From NCBI GenBank assembly GCA_036563615.1, contig DATCMB010000022.1:1-64000 (forward strand): 64,000 nt of DNA. The letters are read 5' to 3'. How positions within the stretch are numbered: position 1 is the stretch's first letter; each line of letters opens with the position of its first letter. Below the pieces are notes generated by a model, which did no database searches, was not told where the DNA came from, and worked only from the letters and a program-made list of their open reading frames with translations. This DNA comes from Candidatus Binatia bacterium. Lineage in GTDB: Bacteria; Desulfobacterota; Binatia; UBA12015. Both the position numbers and the translations under genes were made by a program. This document shows, piece after piece, positions 27,300-35,361 of the stretch.

Positions 27300-29273
27300 G
27301 TGCAGCCGCTCGACGACGCCGCTTCGCACGCGGCGCCGACCCCTTCGCCGCCCGACGCGCGTAGCGAGCCGCTGGTCTGGCTCGCCCGGCTGCTGCTCGT
27401 CGTCCTCCTCGTGCTGAGCGCCGTGTGGACGGTGCGCCGCACGACCTGGTACCTCGCGATCGACCAGTTCGGCTACCTGACCTTCGCCTCCGACCTCGCG
27501 CAGGGCCGCGTGCTGCACCAGTGGGAGGTGCTGCCCGCGCTGGAGAAGTTCCTGCCCGTGAACGAGCCGGTCGACGTCTTCGCGCAGACCTACGTCCGTC
27601 ACGAGCACCGGCTGTTCTGCCGCTACGCTCCGGGCTTTCCGCTCGTGCTCGCGCTGGTGCGCGTCCTGCTCGGGCCCGAAGCGCAGCACTACGTCAACCC
27701 GGCGATGCTGCTGCTGTTGCTCGTTGCGCTCTACGTGCTGGGCTCGCGGGCGCTGCGCTCGGAGTGGCTCGGGCTCGCGACGGCGCTGCTCGGCGTGCTG
27801 CTGCCGAACTACGTGCTGCTGTGGTCGACGTCGCCGCTGCGCGACGTGCCGGCGCACTTCTTCGCGCTCTCCGGGCTCGCCCTGCTGCTCGGCGACCCGC
27901 ACGGCACGGCGCGCGGCGTCCGTACGGCGCTCGCGGGACTGCTGCTCGGCTTCGCGACCTCGACGCGCGTCGACGCGGTGCTCTATCTCATCCCCGCGCT
28001 CGGTCTCGTCGCGCTCGCGCGCGCGACGCTGGTGCGGCGCGTGGTGGTCGGCGGCCTCGGCTTCGCGCTCGGCGTGCTGCCGCTGCTCGTCTACAACACG
28101 ATCGCGACCGGCAACCCGCTGCGGCCGACGCAGGCGATGGAGGTCGACTCCGTGCTGTCGCGCGCGCCGGTCTCACCGGCGAGCGAGTCGCCTGCCTGGA
28201 AGCTGCGCTTCGTGAGCGAGGCGATCGCCGCGGAGCAGGAGCCGGCGCCGGAGATCGCTCCGCCGGGCGCGCTCGGCAGGTCGCCGCAGCCGCGCCCGAC
28301 GCCGCAGCTCGTGCAGGGCGGCGGTCTGCGCTTGAGCCACCTCGAGCGGACGTTGCCTGCGAACCTCGCCTCGCTCCGCGAGGCGCTCGGCGACTTCGCG
28401 ATCGCGCTCGGCGCGATCGGCGCGCTCGTCGCGTGGCGCTCGCCCGCGCTGTTCGTCCTCACGGTGCCGTACGTCCTGCTGTCGGTCTTCTTCTTCAGCC
28501 TGTGGACGCTGCCCGGACCGCGCTACCTCGCCGGCGTCATGCTGCTCTTCCCGCTGCTCGTCCTCGAGGGGGCGCGCTTCGTCGGCGTGCTGCCGGCGTC
28601 GCTCGCGGCGCGCGGCTTTCGCCGCAGCGCGTACGTGGCCGCGGCGGTGATCGTGCTCGGCGTGGCGCTCGCGGTCGCGACCGCGCCGTTCGAGGCGCCG
28701 AACGCGCTGCCCTGGGTCGACGTCGCGCTCGCCGTCGGCATCGCGGCGGCCGCCGTGATCGGGGCGCGCGGCGGTGAGGGCATCGCGCTGCGCCTTGCGA
28801 CCGTCGGGCTCGGCGTCGCGCTCGCGATCGTCCTCGTCTGGCGCTCGACGAGCTCGCTCTCGGCGCGGGCGACGTTCCAGCACGAGCAGGTCGAGCGTGC
28901 GCGCGCCACGGTCGAGCAGGCCCTCGAGGGCAGCCCGATCGTGATCACGACGACGCAGATCGGACGTCCCGCGGAGAACCTCAACTACTACACGCGCGCG
29001 AACGCGATCTACATCGAGGAGGTGCTGCGCTGGCGCGCGCCTCTGCAGCACATGATCGCGCGCTTCCTGCGGCTCGGGTTCTCGGTCTACGTCCTGTTCC
29101 CCGCGGAGTACGCGAAGTCGTGGCTCGCGCACCCGAACATCGCGCCCTGGTACGAGGGCGAGGTGCGCGCCATCCCTGCCGCGCAGGCGATGAACTACTT
29201 CGTCGCCTCGCCCTACCACCGCGGCGTCGACCTGTGGCTCGTCCGCCTGCGGCTCAAGGAGCAGCCCGGCTGA
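27300..29273 (+). CDS. Polytopic membrane glycosyltransferase (GT39/PMT-like)
   Basis: 657 aa, GTG start. After a Pro/Ala-rich N terminus there are about ten to twelve hydrophobic helices up to residue 520 (for example LARLLLVVLLVLSAVW, VNPAMLLLLLVALYVLG, GFALGVLPLLVY) and a soluble C-terminal domain. The acidic motif in the first periplasmic loop (AIDQFGYLTFASDLAQGRVLH) resembles the Asp-containing loop of GT-C enzymes such as ArnT/PMT, which use polyprenyl-phosphate sugars. The donor and acceptor are unknown. Stand-alone gene, convergent with gatB. Confidence 0.7.
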   Translation: MQPLDDAASHAAPTPSPPDARSEPLVWLARLLLVVLLVLSAVWTVRRTTWYLAIDQFGYLTFASDLAQGRVLHQWEVLPALEKFLPVNEPVDVFAQTYVRHEHRLFCRYAPGFPLVLALVRVLLGPEAQHYVNPAMLLLLLVALYVLGSRALRSEWLGLATALLGVLLPNYVLLWSTSPLRDVPAHFFALSGLALLLGDPHGTARGVRTALAGLLLGFATSTRVDAVLYLIPALGLVALARATLVRRVVVGGLGFALGVLPLLVYNTIATGNPLRPTQAMEVDSVLSRAPVSPASESPAWKLRFVSEAIAAEQEPAPEIAPPGALGRSPQPRPTPQLVQGGGLRLSHLERTLPANLASLREALGDFAIALGAIGALVAWRSPALFVLTVPYVLLSVFFFSLWTLPGPRYLAGVMLLFPLLVLEGARFVGVLPASLAARGFRRSAYVAAAVIVLGVALAVATAPFEAPNALPWVDVALAVGIAAAAVIGARGGEGIALRLATVGLGVALAIVLVWRSTSSLSARATFQHEQVERARATVEQALEGSPIVITTTQIGRPAENLNYYTRANAIYIEEVLRWRAPLQHMIARFLRLGFSVYVLFPAEYAKSWLAHPNIAPWYEGEVRAIPAAQAMNYFVASPYHRGVDLWLVRLRLKEQPG

Positions 29274-29285
29274 CGGCGGCGGGCG

Positions 29286-30779
29286 TCAGCCGGCGAGACG
29301 CTGGCGCAGGATCTCGTTGACCGCCTGCGGGTTCGCCTTGCCGCCGGTCGCCTTCATCACCTGACCGACGAAGAAGCCGAGCAGCTTCTCCTTGCCGGCG
29401 CGGTACTCGGCGACCTTGTCGGCGTTCTGCGCGAGCACCTGGTCGACGGCCGCGGCGATCGCGCTCGTGTCCGTCACCTGACGCAGGCCTTTGCGCTCGA
29501 CGATCTCCGCCGGATCCGCGCCGCTCGCGACCATCTCCTCGAACACCGACTTCGCGATCTTGCCGCTGATCGTGCCGTCGTCGATCAGCGCGATCAGCTT
29601 GGCGAGCGACTCGGGGGCGACGGGCCACGTCTCGATGACCAGCGCGTCGTCGAGCTTGCGCTCGCGCACGAGGCGCAGGATGTCGCCCATCACCCAGTTC
29701 GAGATCGCCTTCGCGTTCGCGTGCCGCGCCACCGCCGCCTCGAAGTAGTCGGCGAGGTCGCGACGCGCGGTCAGCACCTCGGCGTCGTACTCCGGGATCT
29801 TGTACTCGCGCACGAAGCGCTCGCGACGCGCGCGCGGCAGCTCGGGCAGGCGTCCGCGCAGATCCTCGATCCACGCCCGATCGACGCGCAGCGGCAGCAG
29901 ATCCGGCTCGGGGAAGTACCGGTAGTCGTGCGCGTGCTCCTTCGAGCGCATCGACGCCGTGAGGCCGCGGTCGGCGTCCCACAGCCGCGTCTCCTGCACG
30001 ATCGTGCCGCCCGACTCGAGGACGTCGATCTGCCGGCGGATCTCGAAGTCGATCGCGCGCTCGACGCTGCGGAACGAGTTCATGTTCTTGATCTCGGTCC
30101 GCGTGCCGAACGCCGTCGTGCCGCGACGGCGCACCGAGACGTTGGCGTCGCAGCGGAAGCTGCCTTCCTCCATGTTGCCGTCGCAGACGCCGAGGTACTG
30201 CAGGATCGCGCGCAGCGCGCGCAGGTACGCGCTCGCCTCGGCGGGCGACGCGATGTCGGGCTCGCTGACGATCTCCATCAGCGGCACGCCCGCGCGGTTC
30301 AGATCGACCAGCGAGAACTCGTCGTGCGCGTCGTGGATGTTCTTGCCCGCGTCCTCTTCCATGTGGATGCGGGTCAGGCGGATGCGCTTCGGGCCGCTCG
30401 GCGTGTCGATGTCGATGCCGCCGTTCACCGCGAGCGGCTGGTCGTACATGCTGATCTGGTAGCCCTTCGGCAGGTCTGGGTAGAAGTAGTTCTTGCGCGC
30501 CCAGCGGGCGAGGGGCGGGATCTCGCAGCCCGTCGCGAGCGCCGTCATCACGGCGAACTCGAGCGCGCGCTCGTTCAGCACCGGCAGCACGCCCGGCATG
30601 CCCATGCAGACGGGGCAGGTGTGCGCGTTGGGCGCGGCGCCGAACTGCGCCGAGCAGCCGCAGAACAGCTTCGACGCGGTCAGCATCTGCGCATGGACCT
30701 CGAGCCCGATCACGGGCTCCCAGTCGCCGTACGCGTGCTCCTGGCTCACGGTGGAATCCGTCTTCGCGGCGTCGTTCAT
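29286..30779 (-). CDS. gatB: Asp-tRNA(Asn)/Glu-tRNA(Gln) amidotransferase subunit B
   Basis: 497 aa. tRNA-binding and kinase-like subunit of GatCAB, which activates Glu-tRNA(Gln) or Asp-tRNA(Asn) for amidation. It starts with [23 protein letters not shown] and [15 protein letters not shown] (Cys ligands of the zinc site), then [26 protein letters not shown] and a C-terminal YqeY-like domain ending in [17 protein letters not shown]. It overlaps gatA by four bases (TCAT, 30776-30779). The operon order is C-A-B. Confidence 0.97.
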   Translation of the reverse strand: MNDAAKTDSTVSQEHAYGDWEPVIGLEVHAQMLTASKLFCGCSAQFGAAPNAHTCPVCMGMPGVLPVLNERALEFAVMTALATGCEIPPLARWARKNYFYPDLPKGYQISMYDQPLAVNGGIDIDTPSGPKRIRLTRIHMEEDAGKNIHDAHDEFSLVDLNRAGVPLMEIVSEPDIASPAEASAYLRALRAILQYLGVCDGNMEEGSFRCDANVSVRRRGTTAFGTRTEIKNMNSFRSVERAIDFEIRRQIDVLESGGTIVQETRLWDADRGLTASMRSKEHAHDYRYFPEPDLLPLRVDRAWIEDLRGRLPELPRARRERFVREYKIPEYDAEVLTARRDLADYFEAAVARHANAKAISNWVMGDILRLVRERKLDDALVIETWPVAPESLAKLIALIDDGTISGKIAKSVFEEMVASGADPAEIVERKGLRQVTDTSAIAAAVDQVLAQNADKVAEYRAGKEKLLGFFVGQVMKATGGKANPQAVNEILRQRLAG

Positions 30780-32278
30780 GCCGCGCCTCCCTCGCCGCGT
30801 GCGGCGCTCGAGGACGTCGCGAGCCGCGGCCGGCGCTCGTGCCAGTCGCTCGCGCGCTGGTACGCGTCGCCGACGCGCAGCGCCGTTTCCTCGGCGAACG
30901 CCGGCGCGATCAGCTGAAGCCCGATCGGCAGCCCGTCCGCGTCGAAGCCGCAGGGCACGCTGAGGCCGGGGAGCCCGGCGAGGTTCACCGAGGTCGTGAA
31001 CACGTCCGAGAGGTACATCGCGAGCGGATCCGAAGTCTTCTCACCGATGCGGAACGCCGTGGTCGGGGACGTCGGCGCGGCGATCACGTCGCAGCGCTCG
31101 AAGGCGCGCTCGAAGTCGCGGCGGATCAGCGTGCGCACCTTCAGCGCCTTGAGGTAGTACGCGTCGTAGTAGCCGGCCGACAGCGCGTACGTGCCGAGCA
31201 GGATGCGCCGCTTCACCTCGGCGCCGAAGCCGGCGTCGCGGGTGTGGCGGTACATGTCGAGCAGGCTGTCGCCCGGCTCGCCGGCCCGCAGACCATACTT
31301 GACGCCGTCGTAGCGCGCCAGGTTCGAGGACGCTTCCGCGGTCGCGACCAGGTAGTAGGTCGCGATCGCGTAGGGCGTGTGCGGCAGCTCGACGTCGACG
31401 ACGCTCGCCCCGAGCTTCGCGAGCGCGTCGATCGCCGCGCGCACCGCGCGCTCGACGTCCGGCGCGATGCCCTCGGCGAAGTACTCGCGTGGCACGCCGA
31501 TCCGCAGACCGCGGACGTCGCCCGTCAAGGCGGCCGCGTAGTCGGGGACGGGCTTCGGCACCGACGTCGAGTCGCGCGGGTCGTGCCCCGCAATGACGCC
31601 GAGCAGGTCCGCGAGGTCGCGCACCGTCCACGCGAACGGCCCGACCTGGTCGAGCGACGACGCGTACGCGATCACGCCGTAGCGCGACACGCGGCCGTAG
31701 GTCGGCTTGAGCCCGCACACGCCGCAGTAGCTCGCCGGCAGGCGCACCGAGCCGCCGGTGTCGGTGCCGAGCGCGCCGAGCGCCTCGCCGCCGGCGACCG
31801 CGGCTGCCGAGCCGCCCGACGAGCCGCCCGGCACGCGCGTCGGATCCCACGGGTTGCGCGTGATGCCGAAGGCCGAGTTCTCGGTCGACGAGCCCATCGC
31901 AAACTCGTCGAGGTTCGCCTTGCCGATCAGCACCGCGCCGGCGCGCGCGAGACGCTCGACCGCGTCGGCGTCGTACGGCGGGACGAAGCTCTCGAGGATG
32001 CGCGAGCCGCACGTCGTCCGGATGCCGCGCGTCGTGAAGATGTCTTTGAGGACGATCGGGATGCCGAGCAGCGGGCCGCGCTCGCCGCGCGCGAGGCGCT
32101 CGTCGGCGGCGGCCGCGTCGGCGAGCGCGCGCTCGGCGGTCACCTCGAGGAGCGCGTGCAGCGTCGGCTCGACGGCTTCGACGCGGGCGAGGAAGGCTCG
32201 CGCGAGCTCGGTTGCAGAGATGTCGCCGCGCTCGAGGGCGGCGCGGGCAGACGCGATCGAGGAGAACGGAACGTCCAT
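30776..32278 (-). CDS. gatA: Asp-tRNA(Asn)/Glu-tRNA(Gln) amidotransferase subunit A
   Basis: 500 aa. Amidase-signature glutaminase subunit that releases ammonia from glutamine. The Lys-cisSer-Ser triad is visible as Lys78 ([10 protein letters not shown]), Ser153 ([15 protein letters not shown]) and Ser177 ([13 protein letters not shown]). Length is normal. It starts 16 bp after gatC and overlaps gatB. Its presence implies that at least one of GlnRS or AsnRS is missing or bypassed in this organism, which is inference. Confidence 0.97.
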   Translation of the reverse strand: MDVPFSSIASARAALERGDISATELARAFLARVEAVEPTLHALLEVTAERALADAAAADERLARGERGPLLGIPIVLKDIFTTRGIRTTCGSRILESFVPPYDADAVERLARAGAVLIGKANLDEFAMGSSTENSAFGITRNPWDPTRVPGGSSGGSAAAVAGGEALGALGTDTGGSVRLPASYCGVCGLKPTYGRVSRYGVIAYASSLDQVGPFAWTVRDLADLLGVIAGHDPRDSTSVPKPVPDYAAALTGDVRGLRIGVPREYFAEGIAPDVERAVRAAIDALAKLGASVVDVELPHTPYAIATYYLVATAEASSNLARYDGVKYGLRAGEPGDSLLDMYRHTRDAGFGAEVKRRILLGTYALSAGYYDAYYLKALKVRTLIRRDFERAFERCDVIAAPTSPTTAFRIGEKTSDPLAMYLSDVFTTSVNLAGLPGLSVPCGFDADGLPIGLQLIAPAFAEETALRVGDAYQRASDWHERRPRLATSSSAARGEGGAA

Positions 32279-32294
32279 CGGCGGCGGGGGAAGA

Positions 32295-32582
32295 CTACTC
32301 GATGATCTTGGGCACGCGGAGGTACGTCAGGGTGCGGTCGGGCGCGTTCGCGACCATGTCCTCCGCCCGATCCTCGTTCACGACGCGGTCCTCGCGTACC
32401 GGCGTCGCGAGCTCGATGACGTGCGCCGTCGGCTCGACGTCGGTGGTGTCGAGCGTTTCGAGCTTCGCGACGTAGCCCAGGATCGCATCGAGATCGTCGC
32501 GCAGCGACGTCCGCTCCTCCTCGGTGAGCCCGAGGCGCGCGAGCAGCGCGATGTGATCGACGTCTTTCAGCGAAACCGGCAT
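32295..32582 (-). CDS. gatC: Asp-tRNA(Asn)/Glu-tRNA(Gln) amidotransferase subunit C
   Basis: 95 aa. Small structural subunit that clamps GatA to GatB. The typical opening [21 protein letters not shown], central [21 protein letters not shown] and C-terminal [10 protein letters not shown] are all present. First gene of the gatCAB operon; no clear ribosome binding site precedes the ATG. The divergent DUF2760 gene starts 121 bp away. Confidence 0.95.
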   Translation of the reverse strand: MPVSLKDVDHIALLARLGLTEEERTSLRDDLDAILGYVAKLETLDTTDVEPTAHVIELATPVREDRVVNEDRAEDMVANAPDRTLTYLRVPKIIE

Positions 32583-32703
32583 TTGTTATCGTTACCAACC
32601 GGCGCGCGAGGCGGCAATTTCGCAGCCGCTACCGGCGCGTCGATCCGGGCCGAGAAGCGCCCGGAAGTCGCTCGTCGAAATCAACTCGTTGAAGGAAGCG
32701 CTC

Positions 32704-33429
32704 ATGCCAACCTCGTCGCGAGGGTCGGGGACTCTCATCTCGGTGCTCCTGTTGATCGCCCTCGCGGCGGCCGACGCGTTCGTCGTCTACCGCGTGAGCC
32801 GTCCGGACATGCTGCCGCTCTTGTCGGTGTGCAACGAAGCGCTCGGCACGGGCGGTCCCGCGGCGGCGCTGCGCTGCACGGCGGAGTCGGGGCTGCTCGG
32901 GTGGCTCGCGATCCCGGTGGTCGGACCGCTCGTCATCGCGCTCGTCGCGGGCCTGCTCGGCGGCCGGCGTCGCGCGGCGGTGAGCGAGGAGGCGAGCGAG
33001 GACGCCGCCGAGGCGAAGGAGGAGCGCGCGCCCGAGCTACCCCCCGCGGCGGCGGGGCTGCGCCTGCTCGCGACGCTGCAAGAGGAAGCGCGTCTCGTCG
33101 ACTTCGTGCGCGAGGACATCGAGGGCTACAGCGACGCGGAGATCGGCAGCGCCGTGCGCGGCGTGCACGCGGCGCTGCGCAAGGCGCTCGACGAGCGGCT
33201 CGTCCTCGAGCCGATCCTGCCCGGTGAGGACGGCGATCAGGTCGAGGTGCCGGACTCCTTCGAGCCGGCGCTGATCCGCGTCACGGGCAAGCTCGCCGGC
33301 GGACCGCCGTACCGCGGCGTGCTGCGCCACGGCGGCTGGCGCGCGCGTGAGGTCCGCCTGCCGACGGCGACGCCCGGCAGCGACCCGACGATCATCATGC
33401 CCGCCGAGGTCGAGGTCGGGGGCGAGTGA
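32704..33429 (+). CDS. DUF2760 protein associated with Hsp70-like ATPases
   Basis: 241 aa from the ATG at 32704, with GAAGGAAG five bases upstream; a TTG five codons earlier lacks a site. The N terminus has two hydrophobic helices (about 9-28 and 66-88) and a charged linker. The C-terminal domain is LRLLATLQEEARLVDFVREDIEGYSDAEIGSAVRGVHA, which matches DUF2760. This domain often precedes Hsp70-family genes, as here, where its stop overlaps the next start (GTGA, 33426-33429). The function is not established; it may anchor the ATPases at the membrane. Confidence 0.85.
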   Translation: MPTSSRGSGTLISVLLLIALAAADAFVVYRVSRPDMLPLLSVCNEALGTGGPAAALRCTAESGLLGWLAIPVVGPLVIALVAGLLGGRRRAAVSEEASEDAAEAKEERAPELPPAAAGLRLLATLQEEARLVDFVREDIEGYSDAEIGSAVRGVHAALRKALDERLVLEPILPGEDGDQVEVPDSFEPALIRVTGKLAGGPPYRGVLRHGGWRAREVRLPTATPGSDPTIIMPAEVEVGGE

Positions 33430-35321
33430 AGCAGGGCAGCACACCGGATCCGTCGACGCCGAGCCGCTGGATCGTCGGCATCGACCTCGGCACGACCAAC
33501 TCGGCGCTCGCGTACGTCGACACGGCGGAGCTCGAGCAAGGCGCCAAGGCGGTCGAGATCCGCACGCTCGACATTCCGCAGGTGACCGCGCCGGGAACGG
33601 TCGAGCCGCGGCCGTTGCTGCCGTCGTTTCTCTACCTCGCGACGCCGGAGGAGACGGCGGCCGGGAGCTTCGTCCTGCCGTGGCAGAAGGAGGCCTCGGG
33701 CGAGGTCGTCGGCGCGCTCGCCGCGAAGCGCGCCGCGGAAGCGCCGGACCGCGTCGTGTCGTCGGCGAAGTCGTGGCTGTGCAACGAGCGCGTCGATCGC
33801 ACGGCGCCGATCCTGCCGTGGGTCCCCGACGCCGCGCAGACGGCCGATCCCGAAGCGCCGCGCCGCTCGCCGCTCGCCGCCGCGACCGCGTACCTCGCGC
33901 ACCTGCGCGACGCCTGGGACCACGCGTTCGCGGCGTCCGACCCGAGCGCGCGGCTCGCGCTGCAGGACGTGTTCTTGACGGTGCCCGCGTCGTTCGACGC
34001 GGTCGCGCGCGAGCTCACGGTGCGCGCCGCCGCCGAAGCGGGCCTGACGCGCATCCACCTGCTCGAGGAGCCGCAGGCCGCGCTCTACGCCTGGGTCGAG
34101 CGCGCTGGCGACGCGTGGCGCAACGACCTCAAGGTCGGCGACATCCTGCTCGTCTGCGACGTCGGCGGCGGCACGACGGACTTCAGCGTGGTGCTGGCCG
34201 ACGAGGAGGAGGGCCGCCTCGAGCTGCGCCGCGTCGCGGTCGGCGACCACCTGCTGCTCGGCGGCGACAACATGGACCTGGCGCTCGCGTTCGCGGTGCG
34301 CCAGCGCCTCGCGAGCGAGGGCAAGCGTCTCGACGCGTGGCAGTTCCGCGGGCTCGTGCTCGCCTGCCGCGACGCGAAGGAGAAGCTGCTCTCCGCGGAT
34401 CCGCCGGAGTCGGTGCCGCTCGTGATCCTGGGACGCGGCAAGAAGCTCGTCGGCGGCACGATCCGCTCGGAGCTCAAGCGCAGCGAGGTCGACGCGCTGC
34501 TGCTCGACGGCTTCTTCCCGGTGGTCGACGCCGACGCGCGCGCGCAGACCGGCGACCAGGCGGGGCTCAGCGAGATGGGTCTGCCGTACGCGTCCGACGC
34601 GGCGATCACGCGTCACCTGGCGTCGTTCCTCGCCTCGCACCGCGCGGTCGCGGACGACGCCGGCGCGAAGGCGGTCGGCGACGACGGCATGATCCATCCG
34701 ACCGCGCTGCTGTTCAACGGCGGCGTGATGCAGGCGGCCGCGCTGCAGCGGCGCGTCGCCGAGGTCGTCTCGGGATGGGCGAAGAGCGCCGGCGCGGAGC
34801 CGCCGCGCGTTCTCCCGGGCAGCGACTTGACGCACGCGGTCGCGCGCGGCGCGGCCTACTACGGTCTCGCGCGGCGCGGGCGCGGCGTGCGCATCCGCGG
34901 CGGCACGGCGCGCTCGTACTACGTCGGCGTCGCGAGCTCGATGCCGGCGGTGCCGGGACAGCCGCCGCCGGTGAAGGCGCTCTGCGTCGTTCCGTTCGGC
35001 ATCGAGGAAGGCACCGAGCTCGACGTCCCGAACGCGGAGTTCGGTCTGCTGGTCGGCCAGGAGGCGCGCTTCCGCTTCTTCGCGTCCTCGACGCGCAGCG
35101 AGGACCCGGTCGGTCTCGTGCTCGACGAGTGGGACACCGAGGAGCTCGACGAGCTGCCGCCGCTGACGGCGCGCCTCGACGGGCGCGAGTCGGGTCGCGT
35201 GCCGGTGCGCCTGTCGGCGCACGTCACCGAGATCGGCACGCTCGAGCTGTGGTTCGTCGCGCGCGACGGCGGCGAGCGCTGGAAGCTCGAGTTCACGGTC
35301 CGCGAGTCGGGCGCGACGTGA
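33426..35321 (+). CDS. Hsp70-family ATPase, first of two
   Basis: 631 aa, GTG start overlapping the DUF2760 stop. The actin-like ATPase core is clear: GIDLGTTNSALAYVDT (phosphate 1), LTVPASFDAVARELTVRAAAEAGL, LLEEPQAALYAW, CDVGGGTTDFSVV (phosphate 2), LLGGDNMDLALA and LLFNGGVMQAAAL. The C-terminal part (about 500-631) is short and beta-rich and lacks the DnaK lid helices and EEVD-type tail. It is therefore an atypical Hsp70 and not a DnaK replacement. No dnaJ or grpE is adjacent. It is cytoplasmic and cotranscribed with its neighbours. Confidence 0.87.
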   Translation: MKQGSTPDPSTPSRWIVGIDLGTTNSALAYVDTAELEQGAKAVEIRTLDIPQVTAPGTVEPRPLLPSFLYLATPEETAAGSFVLPWQKEASGEVVGALAAKRAAEAPDRVVSSAKSWLCNERVDRTAPILPWVPDAAQTADPEAPRRSPLAAATAYLAHLRDAWDHAFAASDPSARLALQDVFLTVPASFDAVARELTVRAAAEAGLTRIHLLEEPQAALYAWVERAGDAWRNDLKVGDILLVCDVGGGTTDFSVVLADEEEGRLELRRVAVGDHLLLGGDNMDLALAFAVRQRLASEGKRLDAWQFRGLVLACRDAKEKLLSADPPESVPLVILGRGKKLVGGTIRSELKRSEVDALLLDGFFPVVDADARAQTGDQAGLSEMGLPYASDAAITRHLASFLASHRAVADDAGAKAVGDDGMIHPTALLFNGGVMQAAALQRRVAEVVSGWAKSAGAEPPRVLPGSDLTHAVARGAAYYGLARRGRGVRIRGGTARSYYVGVASSMPAVPGQPPPVKALCVVPFGIEEGTELDVPNAEFGLLVGQEARFRFFASSTRSEDPVGLVLDEWDTEELDELPPLTARLDGRESGRVPVRLSAHVTEIGTLELWFVARDGGERWKLEFTVRESGAT

Positions 35322-35361
35322 GCGCGCGCGGGTCGGCACGAGCGCGCGTGGCGAGGCGAGC

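Noticed and set aside
32583..32620. Possible leaderless promoter upstream of gatC (TTGCCG with a TAACGATAAC stretch ending next to the ATG)
   Set aside because: The -10 match is poor at acceptable spacing, so the leaderless idea stays unsupported.
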